A stretch of DNA of 64,000 bases, from NCBI GenBank assembly GCA_947650365.1, contig OX393551.1, positions 64,531,644-64,595,643 on the forward strand, read 5' to 3'. Below the pieces are notes generated by a model. That model was given only the letters and a program-made list of their open reading frames with translations, had not been told where the DNA came from and did no database searches. Below, one piece after another: positions 24,501 through 35,851 of this stretch. Each line of letters opens with the position of its first letter. Positions within the stretch are counted from its first letter, which is position 1. The position numbers and the translations under genes were made by a program. Origin of the DNA: Chamaelirium japonicum (taxonomy: Eukaryota > Streptophyta > Magnoliopsida > Liliales > Melanthiaceae).

Positions 24501-24960
24501 TCATTGACAGAGGCTCTAACCTTGATTATGATATAATGGTGTCGTGCATTTATAAATTGGACCCAAATAGTTAGGTTAGGCGTTTTATTATCGTGGTTAT
24601 GGCTATTCCATGTGGAAGACGTGAACTCTAGCTTTATTGAGCTTGTTTATCTTTCTTGCAGCGTTGGATCTGCAGCTATCAAACACTTTTTACAAAGGTT
24701 TGCAGGTAAGATGAATGTCTTTTCAAGGCATTATGCAAGTATCTGGTTTCTTTGGGGTTGAAATTTGTGTATGGTGCAGTAAATGTGGATGTCTTCTGAT
24801 GATGGATAAGTCTTTGGCTTTGCTCTTGCCTCCTGTTCAACGTCCTTATCAGCGAACTTCTGCAACCAAGTTCAACCCAAACCAAACACCATCAGCTAAG
24901 GGCTGTAGTCCGGATCTTGCTACTGCATATCATATTGGGTGCTCAATTGATGAAGTGTAA
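9595..24960 (+). CDS. MED27: Mediator complex subunit 27, seven exons, 425 aa
   Basis: MED27 is a subunit of the nuclear Mediator co-activator that links transcription factors to RNA polymerase II. Exons, all with GT-AG introns and joining in frame: 9595-9877, 17160-17325, 22053-22527, 24101-24160, 24263-24331, 24662-24705, 24780-24960 (TAA). They total 1278 nt, close to the roughly 400 aa of plant orthologues. Family blocks recognised are PPKQVALAMERL and ADIRLGGDHLLEALFVAAD (exon 1), WGLHMPLVCPDGAVVAYAWK (exon 2), LALKAFTDQKRRFFPHLED and VFRAVVSLHPAGSINPDAVA (exon 3), and YIHARGFSVYHVFRHIT (exon 4). The C-terminal CSKCGCLLMMDK...YHIGC looks like a zinc-binding module. The start is the first ATG in frame; the upstream open frame contains no ATG. 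Introns 1 (7.3 kb) and 2 (4.7 kb) are long and filled with repeats. No frameshift or stop was found. Confidence 0.93.
11029..11050. repeat. Poly-G run (22 nt)
   Basis: An uninterrupted run of 22 G lies inside MED27 intron 1. Its length should be treated as uncertain, because such runs are often mis-sized in assemblies. Confidence 0.85.
11800..12665. other. GC-rich, CpG-rich stretch inside MED27 intron 1
   Basis: Overlapping frames are open on both strands (for example 12089-12595 minus and 12298-12576 plus). None shows a domain and all are Pro/Arg/Gly-rich as expected of GC-rich DNA. A CT-rich start followed by CpG-rich sequence resembles the leader of a retroelement, but no coding part follows. 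The surrounding intron is AT-rich, so this segment was probably inserted. Confidence 0.35.
14188..14835. mobile_element. Possible solo LTR of copia type
   Basis: The start TGTTGGGAAATTGGCTCG, with accgcggaagcc soon after, resembles plant copia LTR ends. CT-rich and polyadenylation-like (aataaac) sequence follows. The right boundary and a target duplication could not be identified, so the call is tentative. Confidence 0.3.
15262..15365. repeat. Short tandem repeat, about 47-bp unit
   Basis: Three imperfect copies of aattcatagtggccaaatcc followed by an attttaattttctac tail are visible in MED27 intron 1. Confidence 0.6.
19447..19650. repeat. Imperfect tandem duplication, about 110-bp unit
   Basis: The words catgtccacyaatccattkt, ggtaaatatg, caattgatgtac/caattgacattc and taggaca recur in the same order about 110 bp apart. 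Confidence 0.55.
20765..20784. repeat. Poly-G run (20 nt)
   Basis: Twenty consecutive G occur within MED27 intron 2, preceded by other G-rich blocks at 20,650-20,670. Confidence 0.85.
21526..21672. mobile_element. Palindromic MITE, about 147 bp
   Basis: The outer ends GAGTAATGCTATTCGTAC and, reverse-complemented, GAGTAATGCTACTCGCAATC form long terminal inverted repeats. These extend inward through agcaatctcagacccaagca and the matching tgcttgggtctgagattg. Flanking TCGATAAA and TTGATAAA are a candidate 8-bp target duplication with one mismatch. It has no coding capacity and sits in MED27 intron 2. Confidence 0.7.
22740..23533. mobile_element. GAGGCG-ended non-autonomous element, 794 bp
   Basis: Both ends are rich in GAGGCG/CGCCTC words, while the 500-bp interior is AT-rich and non-coding. 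GGGTAAATT precedes the element (22,731-22,739) and follows it (23,534-23,542). This could be a 9-bp target duplication of Mutator type. However, GGGTAAATT is also the terminus of the adjacent MITE, so the repeat may have another origin. The inner ends share ttcaaag. Confidence 0.45.
23534..23758. mobile_element. Palindromic MITE with GGGTAAATTACACA ends, 225 bp
   Basis: The left end GGGTAAATTACACAGACCCC and the reverse complement of the right end GGGTAAATTACACATAGACC are near identical. Pairing continues about 50 bp inward through tagtttga and tatcactttcacc. The centre contains a second small palindrome (caccccctctgagggggc). A diverged relative may lie at 5937-6198. It lies within MED27 intron 3. 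Confidence 0.7.
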
Positions 24961-25457
24961 TGATACTTTGATCCTTGTACCAAAACTTATTTACCCAACT
25001 ATTCCCTTGCAAACAGTTTGTATCCCTGGATCAGCAACAGATATTCTAACAAAGTGGTAAGCACTGCCTGAATATTTTAATGTTAATGTGAAAAGATTTT
25101 TGGATATTTTACGTGGCGTGTATTACATGTTGAAAGCTAAATTTCAAAGATTGCTTGAAAAGTGCATTTCTTCTCTGCTTCTACGATATCTTACATCAGT
25201 TCTCTGCTATCTTGTTTATACACATATATATGCATACACATTTATTGTTTGTTATTACAACTAAGTTAGATGTACATTATGCACGTTCAAGAACCATGGT
25301 CCATTTTTGCTGCTTCATAATTAGTTGTACACTTGTACGGTCAAGTATTAGGATTTGTTCATTTTCTTGTTTTGAAAGGTGAAGCCATCTAATGGTGTCC
25401 ACATCGAATGCATGTTTCTATATATGTATGTCTTCACTTGACTCAGCACTTTCTCTT
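24961..25457 (+). other. MED27 3' flank
   Basis: No polyadenylation site stands out. A possible exon-like piece (acag|tttgtatccctgg ... caaagtg|gtaagc, about 25,016-25,061) follows the stop codon. It could be a 3' UTR intron donor, but nothing decisive supports it. Confidence 0.3.
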
Positions 25458-25459
25458 TA

Positions 25460-25865
25460 GGGTCCGTTCTTTTGGCAAGACATAAATGGGATGGGAAATT
25501 CATTTGCTTGAGACATTCATGGGTAAGGACAATGATGTCTCGGGAAATTAAATGTCTCATGTTCTTTTCAGCTGGGCAATTCCATCTAAATTTTCGATGG
25601 ATCAAATAGATCTTGACAAATATGTCTCACCCGAGGTGGGCAATCAATGTCCGGCCAATTTTTGTGTGGTTCTAATGTGCCACCAAACTAGGAAAGGGAA
25701 TCTTGAAAATCCAATTAGTCAATTACCCGGGACATTGGACAAAAGAACGTGGCACAATCTTGAAAATCCAATTACCCGGGACATTGGACAAAAGAATTGG
25801 CACAAAGTGAGATTACCCGGGTAAATCAATGTATGACCTAATTTACTCGCCAATAGAATGGACCC
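25460..25865. mobile_element. PIF/Harbinger-type (Tourist-like) MITE, 406 bp
   Basis: The terminal inverted repeats are GGGTCCGTTCTTTTGG and GGGTCCATTCTATTGG. They are flanked on both sides by TTA (25,457-25,459 and 25,866-25,868), the target duplication expected for Harbinger elements. Inside, a segment of about 40 bp beginning cttgaaaatccaatta and ending cattggacaaaagaa is tandemly repeated. Confidence 0.7.
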
Positions 25866-26186
25866 TTAATGTAATTTATTGTGCTTTTCTTCACTACCGT
25901 GCCAAAAATATTGTTCCCTTAAACTTCTAATGGAATGCTGGATATCTTGGCTTGCTGTGATACTGGTGCAGTAAACACTGATAAAGGTTCCATTGATTTA
26001 TTTTCGAATATCTATGTTATGTTGCTGACTTGCTGGTATACAGTAAAAGATCACATGAACTTAGTTTTGCAGATCTATGATTATTTGTCGTAAAAAATCC
26101 AGCTAGAGGGTTGGTTGTTAGTTATATTTACTTGACTAATTGTTATGTTCTGGACTAGTAAATCATTTTAATAAAGGTGAAAAAGT

Positions 26187-26707
<521 letters not shown>

Positions 26708-26791
<84 letters not shown>
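26708..26791. repeat. (TA)n microsatellite between foldback elements A and B
   Basis: About 42 uninterrupted TA units. Confidence 0.95.
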
Positions 26792-26794
<3 letters not shown>

Positions 26795-26809
26795 TGAATG
26801 AGAGAGTGA

Positions 26810-26962
26810 GAGATATGATAAAATGCGGCGTGCGATGTCACACTGTAGCCGTCCGATGCACCCGTTGCGTGCGTGCGACGCACCGCTGTGCACTCACGCA
26901 GCAGGCGCATTGAAAGGCTAAGGTGCGATGCCGCATGCACCACACGCCGTACCGTAACAGCC

Positions 26963-27041
<79 letters not shown>

Positions 27042-27144
27042 GGGCTGTTACGGTGCGGTGTCACATCGGATGCACGCAGCAGGTGCATCGGATGGTTGCG
27101 GTGCGACACCGCATGCACCGCATGCCGCACTTTATCATATATAT
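26810..27144. mobile_element. Foldback element(s) B with CT-AT-GA hairpin centre
   Basis: The outer ends gatatgataaaatgcggcg and, reverse-complemented, tatgataaagtgcggcatgc pair. The centre (about 26,950-27,053) is a near-perfect palindrome, ccgtaacagccctctctc...(AT)n...gagagagggctgttacgg. The region can also be read as two GC-rich elements separated by a (CT)n(AT)n(GA)n tract. The GC-rich arms share the word gcatcggatg/catccgatgc with element C. Confidence 0.55.
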
Positions 27145-27253
27145 AGGAATGCTTAGGTGCGGTCTGCGGTCCGTAGCCGTCCGATGCACCACTCTGTGCA
27201 TCGGATGCACGCGGTCGGTGCATCGGACGGCTACGGACCGCACCTAAGCATTC

Positions 27254-27255
<2 letters not shown>
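27145..27255. mobile_element. Foldback element C, 111-bp near-perfect palindrome
   Basis: It starts AGGAATGCTTAGGTGCGGT and ends ACCGCACCTAAGCATTCCT. Pairing continues inward through ccgtagccgtccgatgcacc, leaving only a small loop. It abuts tatatata on the left and (CT)n(TA)n on the right. A transcript would form a long hairpin. Confidence 0.75.
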
Positions 27256-28022
<767 letters not shown>

Positions 28023-28359
28023 TTTTTCATGCAATTATACACATAATACGTTTTGTATAATGCTAATGTTTTGTTTGCTCGAAAATGAAAGGGAATGTCT
28101 TACACTTTTGCAACTTTTCATATTAAGTATTCTAATATATTCTTTATATGTTTATATACATATATATAAATTTAATTGTATCTTATGATACACAATATAC
28201 AAAAAGGATAAAACGATACATGATATGACAACCTTGGGGACATGTCTCTTCGCTCTAGATGGAGTCATTGCCTTCCATCCTTCTGATCTATGTTGAATCA
28301 TGTCGACAATCGTTATGTTGGTCGGAAGACCCAAACACTTTGCAATACTTGGCATCTCA

Positions 28360-28700
28360 GGACCTTAGCCAAGATGTGTGCCTTTCCTATTGAGCCTAAA
28401 TGATAATTGATCATAAGTCTATTTTCCTTCCCAAAATATAAAAAGGATAATCTGAGTGGAGTTAAGCTACATTGAAGATCATCTGCATAGTTCAGATCTC
28501 TAATATGAATTTTCGTAGTACTAGAGAAAATCTAAACTTTCCTTCCCTAATAAAACATCCTACTTAATAATCCCGTCACACCAACAATGAGGAAAGGAGA
28601 GAGCGAATCGCCTTGTGCCAATTCTCTAGAGCTCCTAAAACATCCACAAGGTGTACCATTAATTAACTATGATAAATAAATTATAATAATATAGGAGGAA
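28360..28700 (-). pseudogene. L1-type LINE reverse transcriptase relic
   Basis: On the minus strand, pieces in the right order match plant L1 reverse transcriptase: LINGTPCGCFRSS, then ELAQGDSLSPFL (the RGLRQGDPLSPFL block, about 28,580-28,640), then NYADDL (YADD codons at 28,478-28,489), then LYFGKENRLMINYHLGS. The catalytic YADD survives. The first block has Arg to Ala and Pro to Ser changes, and frames shift between blocks. No endonuclease domain or poly-A tail was found. It is a dead fragment. Confidence 0.65.
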
Positions 28701-28799
28701 CTAGGAAGTTTCCATCCAACCTTATGAAAATGTTTTATAGAATAAATCTTGAGTACCACACCCTCTTCTCTCTTGATATGAATGCTCGACATGGTATTG

Positions 28800-31700
28800 T
28801 GGGAAGTGAGACCACAATCCTATATTTATATGTTTGACAAATGTAGATTGGGCATCATCTGCCAAAAACTTCTATGAAAGAATAGGGGTGGGCATCTTTC
28901 CTGATTGAGGGATTTCTTAGGTTCCATCTCAAAGATTGTTTTCTTACCTTCCTTGTTTCCTTGTAGTTGAAAAAATCAAATAGCCCAAAAACGTTATGTG
29001 ATTGCAATGCTCCAATATATGTTTCTTGTGGGAGGTAAGCTATTGAAAGAACTGATGTGAACCACATGACATAAGCAAAGTTACCAAGTTGGAAGTCAGG
29101 AAAAAGTTGGCTAGGGTAGAAGTTGGGAAAATTGCACAAAATGAGGAAAGTCAGAAAAGAGTCGAGGAAAAATGATAAATTACTTAAACATTTTTTATAT
29201 AACTACATATTTTTGAGAACTATATGTTATTTTCATGCATAACTAATATTAGTATATTACAACTAAAATAAGCAAAACACCAAATACAAATAAACAATGC
29301 ATATACATTAACAATAAGCAACTAAGTTACTAGCAAGTACACAATTGTACGATTTAAGAATGCATTAACAAGAACTATGCAAGTAGAGCACATTGTTAAC
29401 ACCAAGAACTAAGCAAGTAAAGAGTTTAAAGATCTTATTAATAATAAGAACTATGCAAGTGAGACAACATTAATACATTGACAATAAGCACCTAAGCAAG
29501 TACAATTAAAAAATGCATTAACCATAAATATAAACAAGTAAACACTACATTAATGATAGCGAATAAAAGAAAAAATGATTAAATCAACAAGCAAAACAAG
29601 TTAATTAAACATCATATCATGCCATTAACTTAAGAAAAAATAAAGCAAAATGGATGAAAATGCTGTTTTTTCCTGACTTGCGGTCTTTTTGAAAAAAATG
29701 TGAACTTAACATTTCCCCCCCCCCTCCCTTCCAAATCACACCTTTTCTTCTCCAAAAAACATGTTTTATTCCCATAGAAAATCTTTACTGATTAAGTTGT
29801 GTTTTATGCACGTTTTTTTGAAAAAAAAGTCCGACTTGGTAACACTGGGCACACGTAACATCACACCATTATGTAAACCTAGTTGTTGCCCACAGGCTGG
29901 GTTGTTGCAATGTTTCCTTTTAGGGATCCCATAATGTTTGAACAATCGGGGGACTCGTTAACACTAGTGATGGGCCCTCCCTCCTCCCATGGACCCACTC
30001 TTTCCCTTGCTTATGATACTTTGCCGATGCGGTCTCAGGCTTGATCGCCACCACCACTGATCCCTCTCTCTCTCTCTCTCTCTCTCTCCCAATTCCCAAG
30101 ACCCAACTCGGAAAGATTTGTGGATGAAGGTCGCACATAGCGAGAGGGTAAGGTCTACAAGTCAATGGACCCAATCCCTTGCCATGGATCGCCATCCCAT
30201 GTCTGTGTATTGCACACACCCCTATATATTTTGCCTCTTGTATGTAAGCTAGATCCACTTTCCTCATTATTGTGTCTACTACGATTAATCTTTAGTACGC
30301 CTACGTATATCCTAAAAGAATTTCATATTCTTTTTCTTCGCTTCTTTTTTTTTTCCGTTGACCTGAAAGCTTGTGTATCTTACACAATTCGTATGTAGTC
30401 GGATTTGATAGCTAATTGGCTCACTTTCCTCAACCTGAGTTAAATGGAGTATACTGAAGATCCTGAATGTCCTACATTTCTTTGAAAGATCGACATTTAT
30501 GAACAACTCTCGAAAGAAACCCGTATATTGTTTTTTTAGTCTAGATATCCTTAAAAGTATCTTGTTGGATCCAATGATTACTTCAGCAATCAACCATCAT
30601 CTACTATCTACCTTCCTTCTAATCTTTTTTTGTTTCCCATTTTGCTTTCACAATCAAGATTGTTATACGGGGTATGTACCTATTGCTTGTTGCTATGATT
30701 ACATTTCATAATATATTCTGCAGTCATTATGGTGGGCCGGGATTAAGAGCTAACTTTTAGTACTCGAAAAAAAAGGCAAAATGCTGCTATAATTTGACGT
30801 GTGGCAATTGCATGTTGTGGTTCTGTTCAATAGGTATTTATATTGGCTAAATCAGGATAGGATGGTGTTCTTGTGGTTCATTCAGTTCATCTTCTGATGT
30901 TAGTGTTGGAGTGTTTTGCAGCAACAGTTCATCGTCGAACCATCATCACCATCTATGCCTTTGCCCCATTCAAATGTGGAAGTCTCCTGAAAGAGACCAA
31001 CAAGAATTTTCCACCTGGATTTAGTGTCCACTATGTGACTGAAAATGTTCCTGATCCACGATGGTTATCAGTACGTAGTTGAGTTGGCATCATTGTGGCG
31101 CTACTCTTTTGTTCAGGGATCCCAGAACTACTTGATAATCTTGGATGTGCGACTCGCGATCGTAGATTAGGGTTAACATAGTCGCTACCTTACCTTACCT
31201 GTCATGTATAGAATTATTATACACCATCACTGTCCTCTCCATCACTATCATTATCCTCCTTATTTGGCTGAACTAGATGTTGTATTGACACTATCGTTCA
31301 ATCTCTCTCTATCCAACAGGAAAAATCACTGACACAATGATAAATTGCTTGCGTGGCCTCGTGATCGAACTTGAAAGGCAAGTTTCCTTGGTTCTTTCAT
31401 TCATTTGTGTGGTTTTTTCTTTTCTTTTCCCATCATGATTTCAATCGGCCCAGAATAGTTCAGACAAGACTTGATAGTTATGGTTTATAGTTTATTAATA
31501 TTTTTATTATAATATAACGAGTTCGATAGGCATGGCTTCGAAGGAATGTCTGATGCAATGCCAACTGTTCCTTTTTCTCCTCGGCTATTGTCGTCATCAT
31601 ACTTCTTCTCATTGAGAAATATTATAATCTCTTGTTTAACCCTAATCGACGTGGCATCTGTACTCAAAAAATTTGAGCAAATGCTGTGATATGGAATCCT

Positions 31701-32060
31701 GCACAGCGCAAAATTGGCCCACATGACCACCGACCAAATCATTGATTATTGTCGATCTGGATTGCGATCGATTAGGGTTGAAAGCTAAAGACTTCCACCC
31801 ACCTCTTTTTATATTTGTGTAATGAGATGAGCTTCTATAGAGTTCCAAACACTTCTGAGGGACTTGAGAAAACAATCCCTAACAGACCCACAAGTGTGTT
31901 CAAGTCCCTTTGTTTATATTAAGTACAGTTGTGTAACCTCCTTCATGGTATTATATTTAAGTGGAACCTGTAGGGACTTTTCACATAACAATGCCCATTG
32001 ATAGCTCTAATTACTATTAACATAGGGACACAAAACTCTCATTATAAAAATGAAAAAACT
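28800..32060. other. Intergenic DNA, no gene recognised
   Basis: It is mostly AT-rich. A (CT)n tract lies at 30,062-30,089. A stretch at 29,200-29,620 repeats the words aactatgcaagta, ataagaact and acattaac loosely. A splice-acceptor-like ttttgcag at about 30,913-30,920 precedes about 150 bp of higher-GC sequence that could be an exon. I could not assign it to any protein, since all three frames stop early. Confidence 0.4.
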
Positions 32061-32068
32061 ATTTGCCC

Positions 32069-32210
32069 CGATAGCTTTTACCGATTCTCACACATAATGA
32101 TGTGTCAGTGAGTCGGACTCAGCCTGGACCGGGAGGCAAAGGGACGCTGTGATTGGATGCCACGTCATTCTGTGTGAGAGGATCGGTAAAAGCTATCGGT
32201 ACGAATAGCA
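32069..32210. mobile_element. MITE with CCGATAGCTTTTACCGAT inverted repeats, 142 bp
   Basis: The left CTATTTGCCCCGATAGCTTT and the reverse complement of the right, CTATTCGTACCGATAGCTTT, match. Pairing continues through taccgat and ctcacaca. The centre contains ggcaaagggacg. No coding capacity and no clear target duplication were seen. Confidence 0.65.
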
Positions 32211-32545
32211 AGTGGGGGAGTCATCAAAGTCTTTTAGGCCTCTTGTGGGTGATGAGGGATTGGAGGCCAAACATGGAGAAAGATCTGCATAGAAAAAGGT
32301 TGTCCTGCCAAATTTTTGTCTGACATTTGGATGGATTGAGTTCAAAGCAATAGCTTAATTAAGGACGCTAATGGATTAGATCGAACGAGCCCGTTTTTAA
32401 ATGCTTCGATCCTCATTGTGGGTCAGCCATGTCTGCACTTGTTAACTAATCGATCTAGGGTTGTCGAGGAAAGGTTTCATGCACATGGTTAACTTTGTAT
32501 TTTGTCGAGCGATGTGAAGGATGCGTAAGCTTTTATATAATAACG

Positions 32546-32645
32546 ATGGTTGCATCCCAGCGGTTAGCCCGATGTTTCCCTCTCGGGAGGTCGTAAGATC
32601 GAATCATGAGTTTGTCTTATGTCTTGTGTCGTATAAATAACGCGA
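32546..32645 (+). mobile_element. tRNA-derived SINE head
   Basis: The sequence ggttgcatcccagcggttag, then cccgatg and ggtcgtaagatcgaatc, resembles the pol III A box and B box spaced as in tRNA-derived plant SINEs. The B box is imperfect (expected GGTTCGANNCC). No tail or target duplication was found. About 90 bp downstream, ggcttcgaactg on the opposite strand resembles another B box. Confidence 0.35.
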
Positions 32646-33276
32646 TGCTCATGTGGGGCAAAAAACAAAGCTCGATCTTTGGCGAGGAAAAAAAATCTTT
32701 GCGCTCTTGTAATGTGCAGGCTTCGAACTGTGGTCTCTCCTGGTGCACTGCAGCTGTCAAGGCGGCGGCGACGTACCGCCTTTAGCCTGGTGGCAGAATT
32801 TGGATCGAGGGAGACTCCTCCTCTGCCAATAATGGAGTCATGAGTGGGACAGTTGAGGACCCAGTTGTAGCTGGGATAGCCTTATCCTAATCTGGAGCTT
32901 GAAGTGGGTGAGAACTTCCCACATCTAGGGCAATGAGACTGGCTCGCCAAGTAGGCGAATCCGTCGGCGGCTGCGGCATCGGCTGGTGTGGAGATTACCC
33001 CTTGGAGGTTAGTAGTGCCGACGTCCTTTTGCATATATTACAGCTTTTGATGTTGATCTGCAGGTGGTCTTAGTCCCAGTCTGGATAGAAATATCACAAA
33101 CATTAGTGACTGATTACAATTCTATTCGAATCACTGAAGTAATCATTTTATTTTTTCGGTATTAGATTAGTTGGGAGTAAAATTTATGATAAGTATGATG
33201 TCATCATGGCAATGGCCGGCTGTCCCGTGGTGGTGGCGGCGAATGGTGAGGTCGGCGGTGGTGTGGTGGTGGCAGG

Positions 33277-33863
33277 TAGGGGTGCAACTCCGTTCAGGTT
33301 GGTTCGGGTTTGAGACAATCCAGAACCGAACTGAACTAGTTCGATTCGACCATATTGAAATCCAAACCAATCCGAGTTGAACATAGACCTGAACCAATCC
33401 AACCCACGTTAAGATCAGACCTGAACCAATCCAACCCACGTTAAGATCGGGTTGGTTTGGGTCGGTTCTTGAGTTGGTTGTTAGTCTAAAAAAATAGTCG
33501 TCATCGGCTATTTACTACCAAGCTGGAGGTCGACGTTGGGCTTTTGGCTGTAGCCACCCATTGAGTTCTCTTAGTAGTTGGTTCAACGCTAGTAAAACAA
33601 CTAACGTTTGTGTGCTAGTGTGATGTAGTCCAAAAGTCCAAAACCGTGACATATATATGTGGACTGATAAATATGAGTTTGGTTCTTGGGTTGGGTTGTG
33701 TCACGTCTATCCGAGCCCCAACCTGGAAACGACCCATATATAGTCGGGTCCACGAAACTTAGAACCAAACCAATCCAATTAGTCAAAATATCCGAACCAA
33801 CTTGACTCAATTAGACCGGGTTGGGTCGGTTCTCGGCTTAACCTGACCCAAGTTGCACCACTA
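33277..33863. mobile_element. Non-autonomous hAT-like element, 587 bp, perfect 8-bp target duplication
   Basis: The left end TAGGGGTGCAACTC and the reverse complement of the right end TAGTGGTGCAACTT form short terminal inverted repeats. GTGGCAGG flanks both sides exactly (33,269-33,276 and 33,864-33,871), the 8-bp duplication typical of hAT transposition. The interior is built of GGTTCGGGTT/AACCCGACC-like words in both orientations. One piece of about 31 bp (gacctgaaccaatccaaccc...) is tandemly repeated at 33,386-33,450. There is no transposase. Confidence 0.85.
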
Positions 33864-35401
33864 GTGGCAGGCGGGTGTAGGCGCTAGTGTGATGTACCAC
33901 AATTTTTGTTAGATTTGAAATGGAGCCATATTAGGTTTTGCGAGTTTCTACTTGGTCCAGAATGCTGGTTAAATATAAAGAGAGCTTAAGCTCATATGGC
34001 ATGACAGAGATGATGATGATGAGGTGGATGTGCGGGAAAACTAGAAGTGCGCGAGGTATGAATGTTGGAGTGACAACAATTAAGGACAAGATAATGAAGA
34101 ATAGATTGATAGTTTAGGCATATACAACTTACAGTCTGTTTTGTTCGATGCAGTTAGCACTACAACGTGCAGTGGGGAAGCAACGTGTGTAATTGGAACA
34201 CACGGCGTGATCCAAATACACGATTTTGTATAGGTGGTAGTTGGAACTGCACCATTTTCAGAAACTATAGCGAACCATATAGTTGGCAAAGTGCAGTGTT
34301 GTCCCGCGAATTATAACTACAATGAACCAAACATACCAGTCTTGAGAAGGAGAGTCTCAGATTAGTATGAAAGATCCAAGGAGAGAGAAAGGCCTAGAAT
34401 AATATTGATGGAAGTTGTGAAAAAAGATATGAAAAAACTTTTATTAACAACATATATATTATTAAATAATAATAATGAATGATGAAGAAGGATTTATAAA
34501 ACATGGCTTGATGGTTACGGTTATGGTAATCGGGTAATTACTACAAATCAAACGGTGCAAACGACAGACGGAGTCCAAATTACTATTGACCACACCAATT
34601 ACCTCTAACCAAACGGTCTATGCATGTACAAACAAAAAGCCAAGTAAAACCTCGCATGATTCTCCAACCGGTCCAAGTCTTGACCGGTTCGGTCAGACCC
34701 GGCCAGGCTCGCAGACATGTAGGTAATTGACCCGCGATTTTCACGGGTGAAAGGTGGGTCGCGCGGACCGGGCCGGTCGAGAAAAAGGGGTCCGCAGTAA
34801 CGGATCGATGCCCTCCCGTGCGACGCAGACGGGACGAAACCGTTGCCAGACCAAACATCGATTCAGGATGTTTGTTACTTTGTTCCACCCCTTGAAACCG
34901 TTCCCCTTTGTCCAGCCCACCACCACCCACGTGACCTCTGCATGCATGCAGAGACCTCTCACACGAACGTTACCCCTCCCTCCCTCCCAACGGCCTGCAG
35001 CCTCCCACGTGCCAAAGAGCCAGTAAACAAGCCAAAAAAAAAAAAAAAGAAAGGGGGACCAAATCTCTCTCTCTGATTCTGAGTCTCTCTCTCTCTCTCT
35101 CTCTAGTTCTTTCTCTCTCTAGTCTCTATTCCCTTCTCTTACATCAAAACAAGTAATCGGAGTGTAACTACCCCAAAACAAATCCTTCCTTAAACATAGA
35201 GATGCATTAAATGATCCGAATGGCCTGCTCTGTTCTCTTCTCTCCTGTTCTGTTTCTCATGTCTCTTGTGCCACCTGCAAGGTCCCTTTACAGCCAGCTC
35301 ACTTGCCAACTTCGGCTTGCCAACTTGAAGTGGCAAGATCACAACCGTTCGTTGCATACATCCCCCAACATGTCAGGTAAACGGACCACAGTAATCGAGT
35401 G

Positions 35402-35471
<70 letters not shown>
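35402..35471. repeat. (CT)n microsatellite upstream of MYB
   Basis: About 35 uninterrupted CT units end about 380 bp before the MYB start codon. Confidence 0.9.
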
Positions 35472-35475
<4 letters not shown>

Positions 35476-35665
35476 TGGAGTTGGGGGTCAAATAAAGCAA
35501 CCATCATGGTTCATGGTCATCCATGCAAGCAGAGGAAAAGATATCTGCATGTAAAAGTTGGAGAAGTAACTCAGTTCCCAACATGGGAAAACCCTCCCTT
35601 TCAACTTCAGCTGCATGAAGCCCAAGCCCAGTGCCCACAAGCACAGAACAATCAGTCTCAAAGTA

Positions 35666-35667
<2 letters not shown>

Positions 35668-35708
<41 letters not shown>
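35668..35708. repeat. (GA)n microsatellite upstream of MYB
   Basis: About 20 GA units about 145 bp before the MYB start codon. They are complementary to the CT tract about 200 bp upstream, so a transcript containing both could fold back. Confidence 0.9.
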
Positions 35709-35709
<1 letters not shown>

Positions 35710-35851
35710 AGTACTCCGATCCTCAACTTCCTTCTTCTTCTTGTTCTTCTGAAAATCTTTGGGTTTTCTTGCATTTGTTTTCTCGAATCGGAGAAAAGAC
35801 TCAGCTTGGATCTCTGGGTCCTTGTGCTGTTTGCTCCATCGTTTCTGCTAT

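Larger units (their letters stand above)
33872..35851 (+). promoter_or_regulatory. Upstream region and leader of the MYB gene
   Basis: Two CACGTG G-boxes lie at 34,928-34,933 and 35,006-35,011, about 0.85-0.9 kb before the ATG. Such sites can bind bZIP and bHLH factors. From about 35,060 the DNA becomes CT-rich, with a pure (CT)n tract and later a (GA)n tract. No TATA box could be picked with confidence and the transcription start is unknown. No separate gene was found at 33.9-34.6 kb. Confidence 0.4.
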
